DNA from: Candidatus Heimdallarchaeota archaeon
GTDB taxonomy: Archaea; Asgardarchaeota; Heimdallarchaeia; JABLTI01
DNA length: 44,765 bases
Direction of reading: 5' to 3'
Assembly: GCA_019058165.1 (NCBI GenBank)
Contig: JAHLVZ010000012.1
Location: 1-44,765, forward strand
A program made the position numbers and the translations under genes. Positions 9,290 to 16,908 of the stretch are shown in pieces; the first letter of the stretch is position 1, and each line of letters opens with the position of its first letter. The notes under the pieces are model-generated. The model had not been told where the DNA came from, made no database searches, and saw only the letters and a program-made list of their open reading frames with translations.

Positions 9290-10900
9290 ATGGATGACCT
9301 AATTGAACTTGAAGTATTAGATCGAAATAGTATTTATCCAAACAATATGCTACTTGATTATCTAAACAAGAAACAACCAATGTATGATTTTCTTAAGAAA
9401 AGTCCGAAAAAAATCCATTCTGTAAAATTTAATGGAGATAGATCATTACTTAAAGATATTTTATTGAAGTATAATAAATCGATAGATGCTCATGATGAGA
9501 CTATAAAGAATATTGAACAAATTGAAAATGAAGATATTTATTTTGTAGTTACTGGCCAACAACCAGGATTTCTAACAGGACCATTATATACCATATACAA
9601 AACTTTCACAGCAATAAATTATGCAGAGAAATTTAGTAGTGATAAAATAAAATTAATTCCTGTTTTTTGGAATGCTTCAGAGGATCATGATGTTGAAGAA
9701 GTAAACAATATTAGAATTCTTAATAGAAAAAATGAAATTGTTCCACTTGTTATTGATGCTGATATAGCTATGGGTAAAAGCTTAGAACGAATTAATTTAC
9801 ACAAATCTAAATGTAATAGTATAATCTCAACTATGATTGATACTTTTCCTGTTACAGATTTTACTGACATGTTATTTAATGATATTATTAAAACTGAGTT
9901 AGACAAATCTGAAATGTGGGGGGATTTCTTCAATCGATTAATGACAAGATTGTTTGGTAAATGGGGATTAATACTTCTAGAACCTTGGATTTTCAGACCA
10001 CACCTTACCGATTATTTCTCAAAGCTTATTGAGAAACCGATTCATTATAATCAGATCTTTCTAAAAACAACAAGTCAATTATTCGATTTGGGTTATAAAC
10101 CAAAAATGCATAAAAAGGAAGCCATTGTTGGATTGTTCTATATTGATGAAGAGAATTTTAGAAACACAATAACAATTGATAAGAAAGGAGCTTATCACAT
10201 TTCAAACGGTTCGACTCTCACACATGAACAAATTTTAGATGAATTACAGCGTAATCCAGAAAGATTTAGCACAAATGCTATCTATCGACCCTTAGCTCAA
10301 GATACAATGATGCCAACACATATTTTTGTTGGTGGACCATCAGAAATCGGTTATCATATACAAATAAAAGATCTCTATCCCGAATTCGGATTAAAACAAC
10401 CCAATATTCAATTTAGAATGGGAGCTACCGTTCTAGAACGACATATTAATCGTATTGTTGAGAAATATGATGTGAATCTTGCTGAACTTAGAGATACAAA
10501 TAAACTCACAACTCGCTTATTAAAAGCTGAAAATAAAGAATTCTTAACAAATTATTTTGATCAAATTACAAATGCTCTTGATGACATGAATAAAAGCCTC
10601 ACAGATGTGAGTCAAGAATTAGGGAAGCGAGCTGAAGGAAGAAAGCATAGTATAATGAAGGAGCTTAATAACATCGAAAGAATGTACTTGAAATATGTGA
10701 AAGATGACAATCAAGTTTTACAAGCACAACTTCAAAAAGCGAAAGCTTATGTATTTCCTGATGAGAAACCGCAAGAAAGAATTTTTAACATCTTCCAATA
10801 CTTAAACAGGTACTCATTAAATATGTTAGATTGTATGAAGGATTTAATGACAAAAGTTGAACCCGGAAATCATGTGGTGTTGAAATGCTGGATGTTTTAG
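9290..10900 (+). CDS. bshC: Bacillithiol biosynthesis cysteine-adding enzyme BshC
   Basis: Putative final step of bacillithiol synthesis, joining cysteine to glucosaminyl-malate. The 536-residue length matches the family. Its best-known blocks are present: VVTGQQPGFLTGPLYTIYK (about residues 86-104), PVFWNASEDHDVEEVNNI (about 124-141), RPLAQDTMMPTHIFVGGPSEI (about 340) and a C-terminal coiled coil (KRAEGRKHSIMKELNNIERM). It is the first gene of a bshC-bshB-bshA set on one strand, and its 3' end overlaps bshB by 16 nt. A decayed partial copy lies directly upstream. No strong ribosome binding site precedes ATG 9290; a TATA-like CATAAATTTT lies about 35 nt upstream. All three genes of the pathway being together makes the assignment much firmer than any single match. 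Confidence 0.95.
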   Translation: MDDLIELEVLDRNSIYPNNMLLDYLNKKQPMYDFLKKSPKKIHSVKFNGDRSLLKDILLKYNKSIDAHDETIKNIEQIENEDIYFVVTGQQPGFLTGPLYTIYKTFTAINYAEKFSSDKIKLIPVFWNASEDHDVEEVNNIRILNRKNEIVPLVIDADIAMGKSLERINLHKSKCNSIISTMIDTFPVTDFTDMLFNDIIKTELDKSEMWGDFFNRLMTRLFGKWGLILLEPWIFRPHLTDYFSKLIEKPIHYNQIFLKTTSQLFDLGYKPKMHKKEAIVGLFYIDEENFRNTITIDKKGAYHISNGSTLTHEQILDELQRNPERFSTNAIYRPLAQDTMMPTHIFVGGPSEIGYHIQIKDLYPEFGLKQPNIQFRMGATVLERHINRIVEKYDVNLAELRDTNKLTTRLLKAENKEFLTNYFDQITNALDDMNKSLTDVSQELGKRAEGRKHSIMKELNNIERMYLKYVKDDNQVLQAQLQKAKAYVFPDEKPQERIFNIFQYLNRYSLNMLDCMKDLMTKVEPGNHVVLKCWMF

Positions 10901-11562
10901 TGTTTGCTCCTCACCCAGACGATGCGGAATTGGGCGCAGGTGGAGCTATTGTTAAAGCAATAAGTGCTGATTTTAGAGTTGGAATTATTGATCTTACTGC
11001 TGGCGAAATGGGATCACTAGGAACAAAAGAGATTAGATTAGTAGAAGCAGAAGAAGCTCGAAAAGTATTAGGAGTAGAACTCCGTCAAAATCTTGGATTT
11101 CCAGATGCCTTTTTACCTTTTGAAGATAAGAAAGAAGCAGCATTAAAGATTACAAACAAAATAAGAGAATTCAAACCTAAAATTGTTTTAATACCTTATT
11201 GGGAGGATCGACACCCAGACCATATAGCAACTTCTTTTATTGTCTCAAAAGCTTGTCACTTCGCGAAACTAAAGAAAATAGAATTAGATCATCCAAAACA
11301 CAAAGTAAAACATAAGATATTCTATGAGCTTAATGGACAGTCGAAGTACACTTTTCTAATGGATATTAGTAAAGAATTCCAGAAGAAGAAAGAAGCTATT
11401 ATGAGTTTTAAATCGCAATTCAAAGAGTTTTCAATGGAATACCTACCATTTCCAGTAGAAGAGAGATGCAAGTATTATGGCTCAATGATTAAAGCAGAAT
11501 ATGCAGAAGCGTTCTATATGAAAGAACCACTAGTTTTGAAAGATTGGGCTACTCTACTCTAG
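10885..11562 (+). CDS. bshB1: GlcNAc-malate deacetylase BshB (BshB1 type)
   Basis: Removes the acetyl group from N-acetylglucosaminyl-malate to give the BshC substrate. It belongs to the LmbE/PIG-L zinc deacetylases: the metal site is APHPDDAELGAGG (residues 8-20) with the distal histidine in RHPDHIATS, and the segment DLTAGEMGSLGT is typical of BshB1. The C-terminal FPVEERCKYYGSMIKAEYAE also fits that subfamily. 225 residues, normal length. It starts inside bshC (16-nt overlap) with GTGGTG upstream, implying coupled translation. Other PIG-L deacetylases look similar; the operon settles the choice. Confidence 0.94.
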   Translation: MLDVLVFAPHPDDAELGAGGAIVKAISADFRVGIIDLTAGEMGSLGTKEIRLVEAEEARKVLGVELRQNLGFPDAFLPFEDKKEAALKITNKIREFKPKIVLIPYWEDRHPDHIATSFIVSKACHFAKLKKIELDHPKHKVKHKIFYELNGQSKYTFLMDISKEFQKKKEAIMSFKSQFKEFSMEYLPFPVEERCKYYGSMIKAEYAEAFYMKEPLVLKDWATLL

Positions 11563-11592
11563 AATAGCAAAACAAACCTCGAGATGTGTAAA

Positions 11593-12687
11593 ATGAAAAT
11601 TGGAATTATTAATTACCCAACATTTGGTGGTAGTGGCATAGTAGGAACAGAATTAGGTTTAAAGTTAATGGAACGAGGTCATGAAGTTCATTTTATCTCT
11701 TATCAACTACCTGAACGATTGAAATTAGAAGAGAAATTCATTTTTCATGAAGTCAATATTTTATCTTATCCTCTTTTCAAATACAAACCGTATACTATCG
11801 TTCTCGCTTCGTTGTTATCAAAACTGCAAAAGGAAGAACAAATAGATGTTTTTCACGCGCATTACGCAATTCCCCACTCTATCTCACAGCACTTGGCAAA
11901 ACTAACTGATCCTAATATGAAGATAATTTCAACTTTGCATGGTTCAGACATACATTTGTTAGGTCTTGATGATGCATATAAACCGATTTTGGAAAACAGT
12001 TTGAATAATCATGATGCTCTAACTACAGTTTCAAAGTTTATGACCAAATTCATTGATGAACACTATAGCATCGAAAAGGACATTCAAGTCATCTATAATT
12101 TTGTGGATCCCGAGAAATTCTCACATATCAAGAAACCCGAGAAAGATGAGATTGTTTTATCTCATGTTTCAAATTTCCGCCAAGTGAAGCGGTCTCCAGA
12201 CATAATTAAGGCATTAGCCCAAGTAGTTGAAAAGCATCCAAACGTTAGATTAGAAATGATAGGTCAAGGACCGGAACTAGAATACTGTCGTGATTTAGCT
12301 ATCACTATGGGATTAAAGGATAATATTACGTTTCGAGGTAGTTTACTCAATGTACCAAGAGTTCTCTGTTTCACAGATATCTTTCTTATTCCTTCAGCAA
12401 TTGAAAGTTTCGGATTAGCAGCTTTAGAAGCAATGTCATGCAAAATTCCAGTGATTTCATCAAACGCAGGTGGGCTCCCAGAAGTTAATGTCCATGAAAA
12501 AACAGGTTTCGTAATTGAAACCGGAGATGTTGATGGACTAGCCGAAAGCATTCTAACACTCGTAAATGATGAGGAATTAAGAAAGAAATTCGGTAAAGAG
12601 GGCTCTCGAATTGCTCGAGAGAAATTCCATCCAGATGTAATCGTACCTCAATATGAAAATTTATACAAAAAGATCATTGAAAAATAA
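11593..12687 (+). CDS. bshA: N-acetyl-alpha-D-glucosaminyl L-malate synthase BshA
   Basis: A GT4 glycosyltransferase that would couple UDP-GlcNAc to malate, the first step of bacillithiol synthesis. The N-terminus KIGIINYPTFGGSGIVGTEL and the HEVHFISYQLPERL segment are characteristic of BshA and not of other GT4 enzymes. STLHGSDIHLLG, TTVSKF, the nucleotide-sugar site IPSAIESFGLAALEAMSCK and SSNAGGLPEV follow in the usual order. Homologues begin MKIGI, so ATG 11593 is preferred over ATG 11584. It lies about 30 nt after bshB and is followed by a strong terminator hairpin, closing the operon. Confidence 0.95.
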   Translation: MKIGIINYPTFGGSGIVGTELGLKLMERGHEVHFISYQLPERLKLEEKFIFHEVNILSYPLFKYKPYTIVLASLLSKLQKEEQIDVFHAHYAIPHSISQHLAKLTDPNMKIISTLHGSDIHLLGLDDAYKPILENSLNNHDALTTVSKFMTKFIDEHYSIEKDIQVIYNFVDPEKFSHIKKPEKDEIVLSHVSNFRQVKRSPDIIKALAQVVEKHPNVRLEMIGQGPELEYCRDLAITMGLKDNITFRGSLLNVPRVLCFTDIFLIPSAIESFGLAALEAMSCKIPVISSNAGGLPEVNVHEKTGFVIETGDVDGLAESILTLVNDEELRKKFGKEGSRIAREKFHPDVIVPQYENLYKKIIEK

Positions 12688-12697
12688 AAATGACAAA

Positions 12698-12721
12698 AGA
12701 CTAGGAAAGTAATTCTAGTCT
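12698..12721 (+). terminator. Terminator of the bsh operon
   Basis: AGACTAG (12698-12704) and CTAGTCT (12715-12721) form a perfect 7-bp stem with a 10-nt loop, followed immediately by GTTTTTTC. It lies 11 nt after the bshA stop in a convergent gap and could serve both strands. Confidence 0.75.
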
Positions 12722-12727
12722 GTTTTT

Positions 12728-13396
12728 TCATCTCTTCCATAAGGTGAGTCTAGTTATGACTATAATGATAATTGGTGCAGCTAAAAGCAAACTTCCAATG
12801 AACCACCACTGCCATGACCACAATCCGCGTTCAGGATACGGTATTGCAGGAGTTAGTGGTATAAGCTCAACATACAGAACAACATGAGCACCATTATAGG
12901 TTTTCAATTCATTATTAAGATAATATGTAGCAATAGGTCGACCTGTTGCTTGTTGTCCGGAAGTATGACAATGGACTGTAAAATTATATGAATAGGTCAT
13001 CAGATGATCGAATTTTGCCCACGTAATATTAATGTAAGTAGAATTCCACCAGAAAATTGGAGTTGTTGAATTTTCATCTGCTAATAAGTATTGAGTGAGA
13101 TTGTAGTTTGTTATATTGTAATTATTGACATTAACGTGTGTTATGTTTAATGCCACATCAATATTGTTAATCTCTATTGTAACATTTCGCAAGCTTTCAG
13201 ATGTGTTCAAGTAATGTTTAAAGAAACCAGTAATTGTTACATTATCTCCAACGTAAGGACTAACATCTTCCGCTGCAACATAGAGAACTAGAGTATCAAT
13301 TGGAGGTATGGATTGAGCAGTATTTACACTATAAGCAACGACTAAACATGTTAAAGCTATTGTTAAAGTAATGGTCAGATATTTGCTTCTTTTCAA
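12728..13396 (-). CDS. Type I membrane protein with a densely sequon-bearing ectodomain
   Basis: Function unknown. 222 residues: an N-terminal signal peptide (KYLTITLTIALTCLVVAYSV), an extracytoplasmic domain of about 155 residues, and one C-terminal transmembrane helix (about 197-216) ending in RLTLWKR, with a W-rich segment (WSWQWWF) before it. The ectodomain has ten N-X-S/T sequons between N52 and N138, so it is probably heavily N-glycosylated on the cell surface. No domain family was recognised; the fold looks beta-rich. It stands alone, convergent with bshA. Confidence 0.8.
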   Translation of the reverse strand: MKRSKYLTITLTIALTCLVVAYSVNTAQSIPPIDTLVLYVAAEDVSPYVGDNVTITGFFKHYLNTSESLRNVTIEINNIDVALNITHVNVNNYNITNYNLTQYLLADENSTTPIFWWNSTYINITWAKFDHLMTYSYNFTVHCHTSGQQATGRPIATYYLNNELKTYNGAHVVLYVELIPLTPAIPYPERGLWSWQWWFIGSLLLAAPIIIIVITRLTLWKR

Positions 13397-13751
13397 ATTC
13401 TTTTCACATCAAATGTTGGTCGAATCTTTTGGATGAACGCATATTAATAAATGATTCGTAGATATAGGAAATTACTGATAACTTATTGAATTACTTTGCA
13501 TTGTTTAATCTTTTAATAATATTACGATTTTTTTGTTTTCTGTTTTTAGCCGAAATAAATCGTAATAACTACTCTGATGAAAAAGACCTCTTTCGAAGTT
13601 CTTTTATAGTGTGGGTTAATAATTTCAATTTATTATATTATGTCGATGAGGATTTGGTTAGAAATAGCATAATTAAATAAACTTATAATAGGTTATAACC
13701 AAAGACTGAATAGTTAATATTCACCGACGCAAAATCTTAGAAGGTGTCAAA
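13397..13751. other. 355-nt AT-rich intergenic region
   Basis: No real gene is seen. A 64-codon open frame (13486-13680) is Phe/Leu/Asn-rich, lacks a ribosome binding site and resembles nothing. The 3' end holds the promoter of the Roadblock gene. Confidence 0.5.
13681..13700 (+). promoter_or_regulatory. Candidate promoter with palindromic operator before the Roadblock gene
   Basis: A TATA-like CTTATAATA is directly followed by the perfect palindrome GGTTATAACC (13691-13700), about 50 nt before the TTG start at 13752. A palindrome touching the TATA box is a classic position for a repressor site, but no regulator can be named. Confidence 0.35.
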
Positions 13752-14183
13752 TTGCAGCGAAAAGATGAACAAGTTTCAAGAGAAGACTTACTCTCAGTTA
13801 TTGGTTTTGGGGCAGCTGGCGGGAGAAATACTGAACTTAATAACATGTTAAAGGAATTAGAATCTTCTGTTCCTGAGATAGAAGCCGCAGCAGTAGTAAG
13901 TGTAGAAGGTTTACCAATCGCATCAGCATTACCAAGAGATATTGAAGAAACAAGATTAGCAGCTATGACAGCAGCAATGCTATCTTTAGGTGAAAGAGTC
14001 ATTGAGGAAATGCGAAAAGGGCGAATTGAACGAGTATTTGTAGAAGGTTCCGAAGGAACTATTATTTCAATGAACGCCGGTCCAAACGCAGTTTTGACTT
14101 GTAGCTCACGAAAAGATGCAAAACTTGGCTTAATCTTTTTAGAAATGGGTAGAGCAGCAAGAAAAATTGCTGATGTTCTTTAG
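13752..14183 (+). CDS. Roadblock/LC7 domain protein
   Basis: 143 residues. After a short charged N-terminus the Roadblock/LC7 fold is clear: LKELESSVPEIEAAAVVSVE, GLPIASALP, then TAAMLSLGERVIEEM, VFVEGSEGTIISMNAGPNAV and LGLIFLEMGRAARKI. These small dimeric proteins act as scaffolds or GAP-like partners for Ras-family and MglA GTPases; Asgard archaea encode many. No GTPase is in the window. The start is TTG at 13752, with AAGGTG seven nt upstream supporting it. It is followed by a hairpin terminator. Confidence 0.93.
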   Translation: MQRKDEQVSREDLLSVIGFGAAGGRNTELNNMLKELESSVPEIEAAAVVSVEGLPIASALPRDIEETRLAAMTAAMLSLGERVIEEMRKGRIERVFVEGSEGTIISMNAGPNAVLTCSSRKDAKLGLIFLEMGRAARKIADVL

Positions 14184-14197
14184 ATTCTAAAAATAAG

Positions 14198-14212
14198 GTT
14201 GCTTCTAGCAAC
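14198..14212 (+). terminator. Terminator of the first Roadblock gene
   Basis: GTTGCT-TCT-AGCAAC, a perfect 6-bp hairpin 15 nt after the stop, followed by TCTTTTATC. Confidence 0.6.
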
Positions 14213-14306
14213 TCTTTTATCATTATTTTATATTTTCAGAAGACATTATTTTATACTTTGAAATTTTTTCAAAAATTTATAATACTTAGAAAGATGATTG
14301 TTTAAT

Positions 14307-14879
14307 ATGGCAAACAATGAATTTCTTTTACTGAGACATGCTAAAACTAAGATTGTAAACAAAATCCCTGTTTCTAAATGGACCTTATCCAAGGAAGGTT
14401 TCAAAGAAGCTGAAGAATTAGTAACTGTAAAAGAATTCAAAGATCTTGATGTAATTATTTCATCAAGTGAGAAAAAAGCCTATCTAACTGTAAAGCCTAT
14501 TGCTTTGAGAGATTCAAAAACAGTAACGCAATTCAGTGAGTTCAAGGAATTAGATAGGGATTCTGGAGGTTTTTTAAGCACTACCAAAAATTATAACTTA
14601 ATGGTAAAAAGATGCCTGCATGAATTAGACAAGTCATTTAATAATTGGGAAAAAGCAGCTCAAGCATTGAATCGATTCTCTAGCAAAATAAATGAGCTTG
14701 ACAATATGTATGAAAGTAAAAGAATTCTAATAGCATCTCATGGGATTGTCATCAATCTCTATTTTGCAAAGGTCTTAAATCAATTAGATAATGTATACAA
14801 GCGTTGGAAGAACACAACATTTTGTGATTTTGGTTGTATAAGAACTGGTATAGTAATAAAGGATATAGCAAAACTTTAG
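14307..14879 (+). CDS. Histidine phosphatase superfamily protein
   Basis: About 190 residues. The branch-1 signature LLLRHAKT holds the phospho-accepting histidine. The second histidine is in LIASHGIVINLYFA near residue 145, and the acidic ISSSEKKAYLTVKPI region sits where the substrate-side arginine motif usually lies; here it reads SSEKKA instead of SxxxRA, so the basic residue is a lysine. Substrate unknown. The frame opens with a TTG at 14298, but ATG 14307 is the better start, lying about 30 nt after a TATA-like TTTATAAT (leaderless style). Confidence 0.85.
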   Translation: MANNEFLLLRHAKTKIVNKIPVSKWTLSKEGFKEAEELVTVKEFKDLDVIISSSEKKAYLTVKPIALRDSKTVTQFSEFKELDRDSGGFLSTTKNYNLMVKRCLHELDKSFNNWEKAAQALNRFSSKINELDNMYESKRILIASHGIVINLYFAKVLNQLDNVYKRWKNTTFCDFGCIRTGIVIKDIAKL

Positions 14880-15007
14880 ATGAAATGCTTAATCTATAAT
14901 AATAAGGAAGATGTATAGAATCTCGTTTAAAAGATAACAGTTATATAATTTCCTCGTAGAACTTGAAGTGGAAAATAAAAAATGCCAAAGAATGTTGTTG
15001 ATCTGAA

Positions 15008-15772
15008 ATGAAATTACAATCACCCATTTATAGATTCTATGAAAGAAGGCTTTGGAATCAAATAAAGAAAGGACCCAAACCTCATCATATAGGAGTAATT
15101 TTAGATGGCAACAGGAGATTTGCTAAGAAGAAAGGATTGGATGCAAAAGATGGTCACTTCTTTGGGGCAGAAAAAGTTGATGAACTCCTAATTTGGTGTT
15201 TAAAATTTGGAATTAAAATAATTACTCTTTATGTTTTTTCAACTGAAAACTTTAATCGTAAACCAGAAGAAGTAGAGAAGATAATGGAATTACTAGTAAA
15301 GAAACTCCATAAAATTAACTCTGATCCAATGATTGTTGATAATCGGGTTAAAGTAAAAATAATAGGGCGACGCGATACCCTTACTGATAAAATATTAAAA
15401 TTAATTAATGATATCGAAGAAAAAACTAAGGATTATGACCAGCATATTCTTAATGTTGCTCTTAGTTATGGTGGAAGAGCTGAAATTGTAGATGCTGTGA
15501 GAAAAATCGCTACTAAAGTTCAAGAAGAAGAAATCAAGATTACTGAAATAAGTGAAGAAACAATAAACGATCATCTTTACACAGAAGGGATCCCTGATCC
15601 AGATCTAATTATAAGAACTTCTGGGGAAGAAAGACTAAGTGGATTTTTGATCTGGCAAAGCGCATATTCTGAATTATACTTTACAGATATTTATTGGCCA
15701 GCTTTCAGAAAAATTGATCTTTGGAGAGCCTTTAGGATTTACCAGCAAAGAGAGCGACGATATGGTAAATAG
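15008..15772 (+). CDS. uppS: Undecaprenyl/polyprenyl diphosphate synthase (cis-prenyltransferase)
   Basis: Makes long-chain cis-polyprenyl diphosphate, the lipid carrier for N-glycan assembly in archaea. The catalytic loop HIGVILDGNRRFAKKKG carries D33; the GH..GA.KVDELLIWC helix, TLYVFSTENFNRKPEEV, LNVALSYGGRAEIVDAV, the pyrophosphate-binding DLIIRTSGEERLSGFLIWQ and the C-terminal YSELYFTDIYWPAF are all present. 254 residues, normal length. It overlaps the next gene by one nucleotide (TAG/GTG). The many sequons on nearby surface proteins fit a need for a dolichol-type carrier. Confidence 0.96.
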   Translation: MKLQSPIYRFYERRLWNQIKKGPKPHHIGVILDGNRRFAKKKGLDAKDGHFFGAEKVDELLIWCLKFGIKIITLYVFSTENFNRKPEEVEKIMELLVKKLHKINSDPMIVDNRVKVKIIGRRDTLTDKILKLINDIEEKTKDYDQHILNVALSYGGRAEIVDAVRKIATKVQEEEIKITEISEETINDHLYTEGIPDPDLIIRTSGEERLSGFLIWQSAYSELYFTDIYWPAFRKIDLWRAFRIYQQRERRYGK

Positions 15773-16266
15773 TGAGTAGAAAAAAGGATTCAATGGTGAA
15801 ATGGATGTTAAATAGAGTTGGAAAAGCCCTAAGAATTATAACAGATGATGATAAGAAGAAAATTGCTATTATAATTGATGGCCCTACAATATTACCTGAT
15901 TTTGATCTTAGAAAGTTAAATATAATAACTGATTCATTGACGGAAATTGGAGTTACAAGAGTCGGTAAAATAGTTACAGATAAACAATTATCACAAGATG
16001 AATCAGAATTGATTAATTCATTTGGATTTCATGAAGAAATTGTTGGGAGCGATGTTGATATTCATGTTGCGATTAATGCTTTGGAATACATGAATTCCAA
16101 TACAATAGATATTATAGGAATTGGTACTACAGATCCAGGTTTGTTCCCAATCTTCTCACGAATAAAACAAAACAAACAGCTTCTTATCATATCATGGCAA
16201 AAAAATGTAACACCAGCTATGGAAGCAATTGCTGATTTTGTTTTGGAGTTAGATTATTTAGAATAA
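15772..16266 (+). CDS. NYN/PIN-like domain protein (TIGR00288 family)
   Basis: 164 residues. The NYN fold shows as KKIAIIIDGPTILPDFDLRK (first acidic residue), VDIHVAINALEYMNSN (second acidic patch) and IGIGTTDPGLFPIFSRIK (where other family members have SxDxDF). It is a conserved archaeal family of predicted RNA-processing nucleases, unproven biochemically. The last motif reads TTDPGL, keeping the aspartate. GTG start at 15772 inside the uppS stop implies coupled translation; an ATG at 15793 is an alternative. Confidence 0.85.
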   Translation: MSRKKDSMVKWMLNRVGKALRIITDDDKKKIAIIIDGPTILPDFDLRKLNIITDSLTEIGVTRVGKIVTDKQLSQDESELINSFGFHEEIVGSDVDIHVAINALEYMNSNTIDIIGIGTTDPGLFPIFSRIKQNKQLLIISWQKNVTPAMEAIADFVLELDYLE

Positions 16267-16289
16267 ATCATTATTGATTCAAAGTTGGA

Positions 16290-16709
16290 ATGATTATGGA
16301 CGATCAGACTAAAGAAAAAAACATTGAAGAGCCATATTTCCAACTAGAAAGTAATAATTTATGTTTAGCCGGAATTAGATTTGTCAATGGTTTTTTCCTA
16401 GTCATATCAGAAAAAGAGTCCCTGAAACTAGGGACAATGGCTATTTCTTTACCCACTTTTCCAAAAGAAAGAGAAAATGAAGCCAGCAAAAAATCCAGAC
16501 GACCAATTATTGACAGAAAAAACCTCTCCACTGCAACAGTTATTGGTACAAGAAATGAGCTTTATACAACAGCACTTGCAGAAAAGATTGTATCACTCAC
16601 TGGAGAAATGGTTTATCTTTCTGTTAACTTCCAAGAAAACAACGAAGAGCTATTCATGGAAGCAATAGGATTAATTGATACATTCCTAAATGAAAATGAG
16701 ACGGAATAA
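16290..16709 (+). CDS. Candidate PAC3/PAC4-like proteasome assembly chaperone homologue
   Basis: 139 residues. Comparison from memory with human PSMG4 (PAC4) shows a shared order: a beta-rich start, GFFLVISEKESLKLGTMAIS aligned with SLFLWVG...LAVAM, a variable loop, then TATVIGTRNELYTTALAEKI against TSLLGDTSDTTSTGLAQRL, then TGEMVYLSVNFQENNEELF against TNKQVFVSYNLQNTDSNFA. The match covers the whole C-terminal half in the right order. If correct it would help assemble the 20S proteasome alpha ring. Start ATG 16290 has GTTGGA upstream. It lies 24 nt after the NYN gene, probably in the uppS operon. No proteasome gene is in the window, so the role is inferred only. Confidence 0.55.
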   Translation: MIMDDQTKEKNIEEPYFQLESNNLCLAGIRFVNGFFLVISEKESLKLGTMAISLPTFPKERENEASKKSRRPIIDRKNLSTATVIGTRNELYTTALAEKIVSLTGEMVYLSVNFQENNEELFMEAIGLIDTFLNENETE

Positions 16710-16891
16710 AAACTTGAGTTAGAAATTGTTTTGTTTCTCCGTATTTTAAGGAAAACAGATTTTTGTCAATACCAAAAGTGATTTTATATACAAAGAGTAA
16801 AGGTTATTTATGATATTGTAAGAATTTATTCAGAAAATATTAAAAATGCACTATTTAAAAGCTTAATATGTGAAAACACCCACATACAATT

Positions 16892-16908
16892 AGGAGAAAG
16901 CTAAAATG
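16892..16908 (+). promoter_or_regulatory. Strong AGGAG ribosome binding site of the gelsolin-like gene
   Basis: AGGAG at 16892-16896, nine nt before ATG 16906. A TATA-like CTATTTAAAAG lies about 40 nt further upstream, so the gene has its own promoter with a leadered mRNA, unlike several leaderless-looking neighbours. Confidence 0.6.

Noticed and set aside
13486..13680. 64-codon open frame in the 13.4-13.7 kb gap
   Set aside because: Low-complexity Phe/Leu/Asn sequence, no ribosome binding site and no resemblance to a known protein; overlaps a promoter region.
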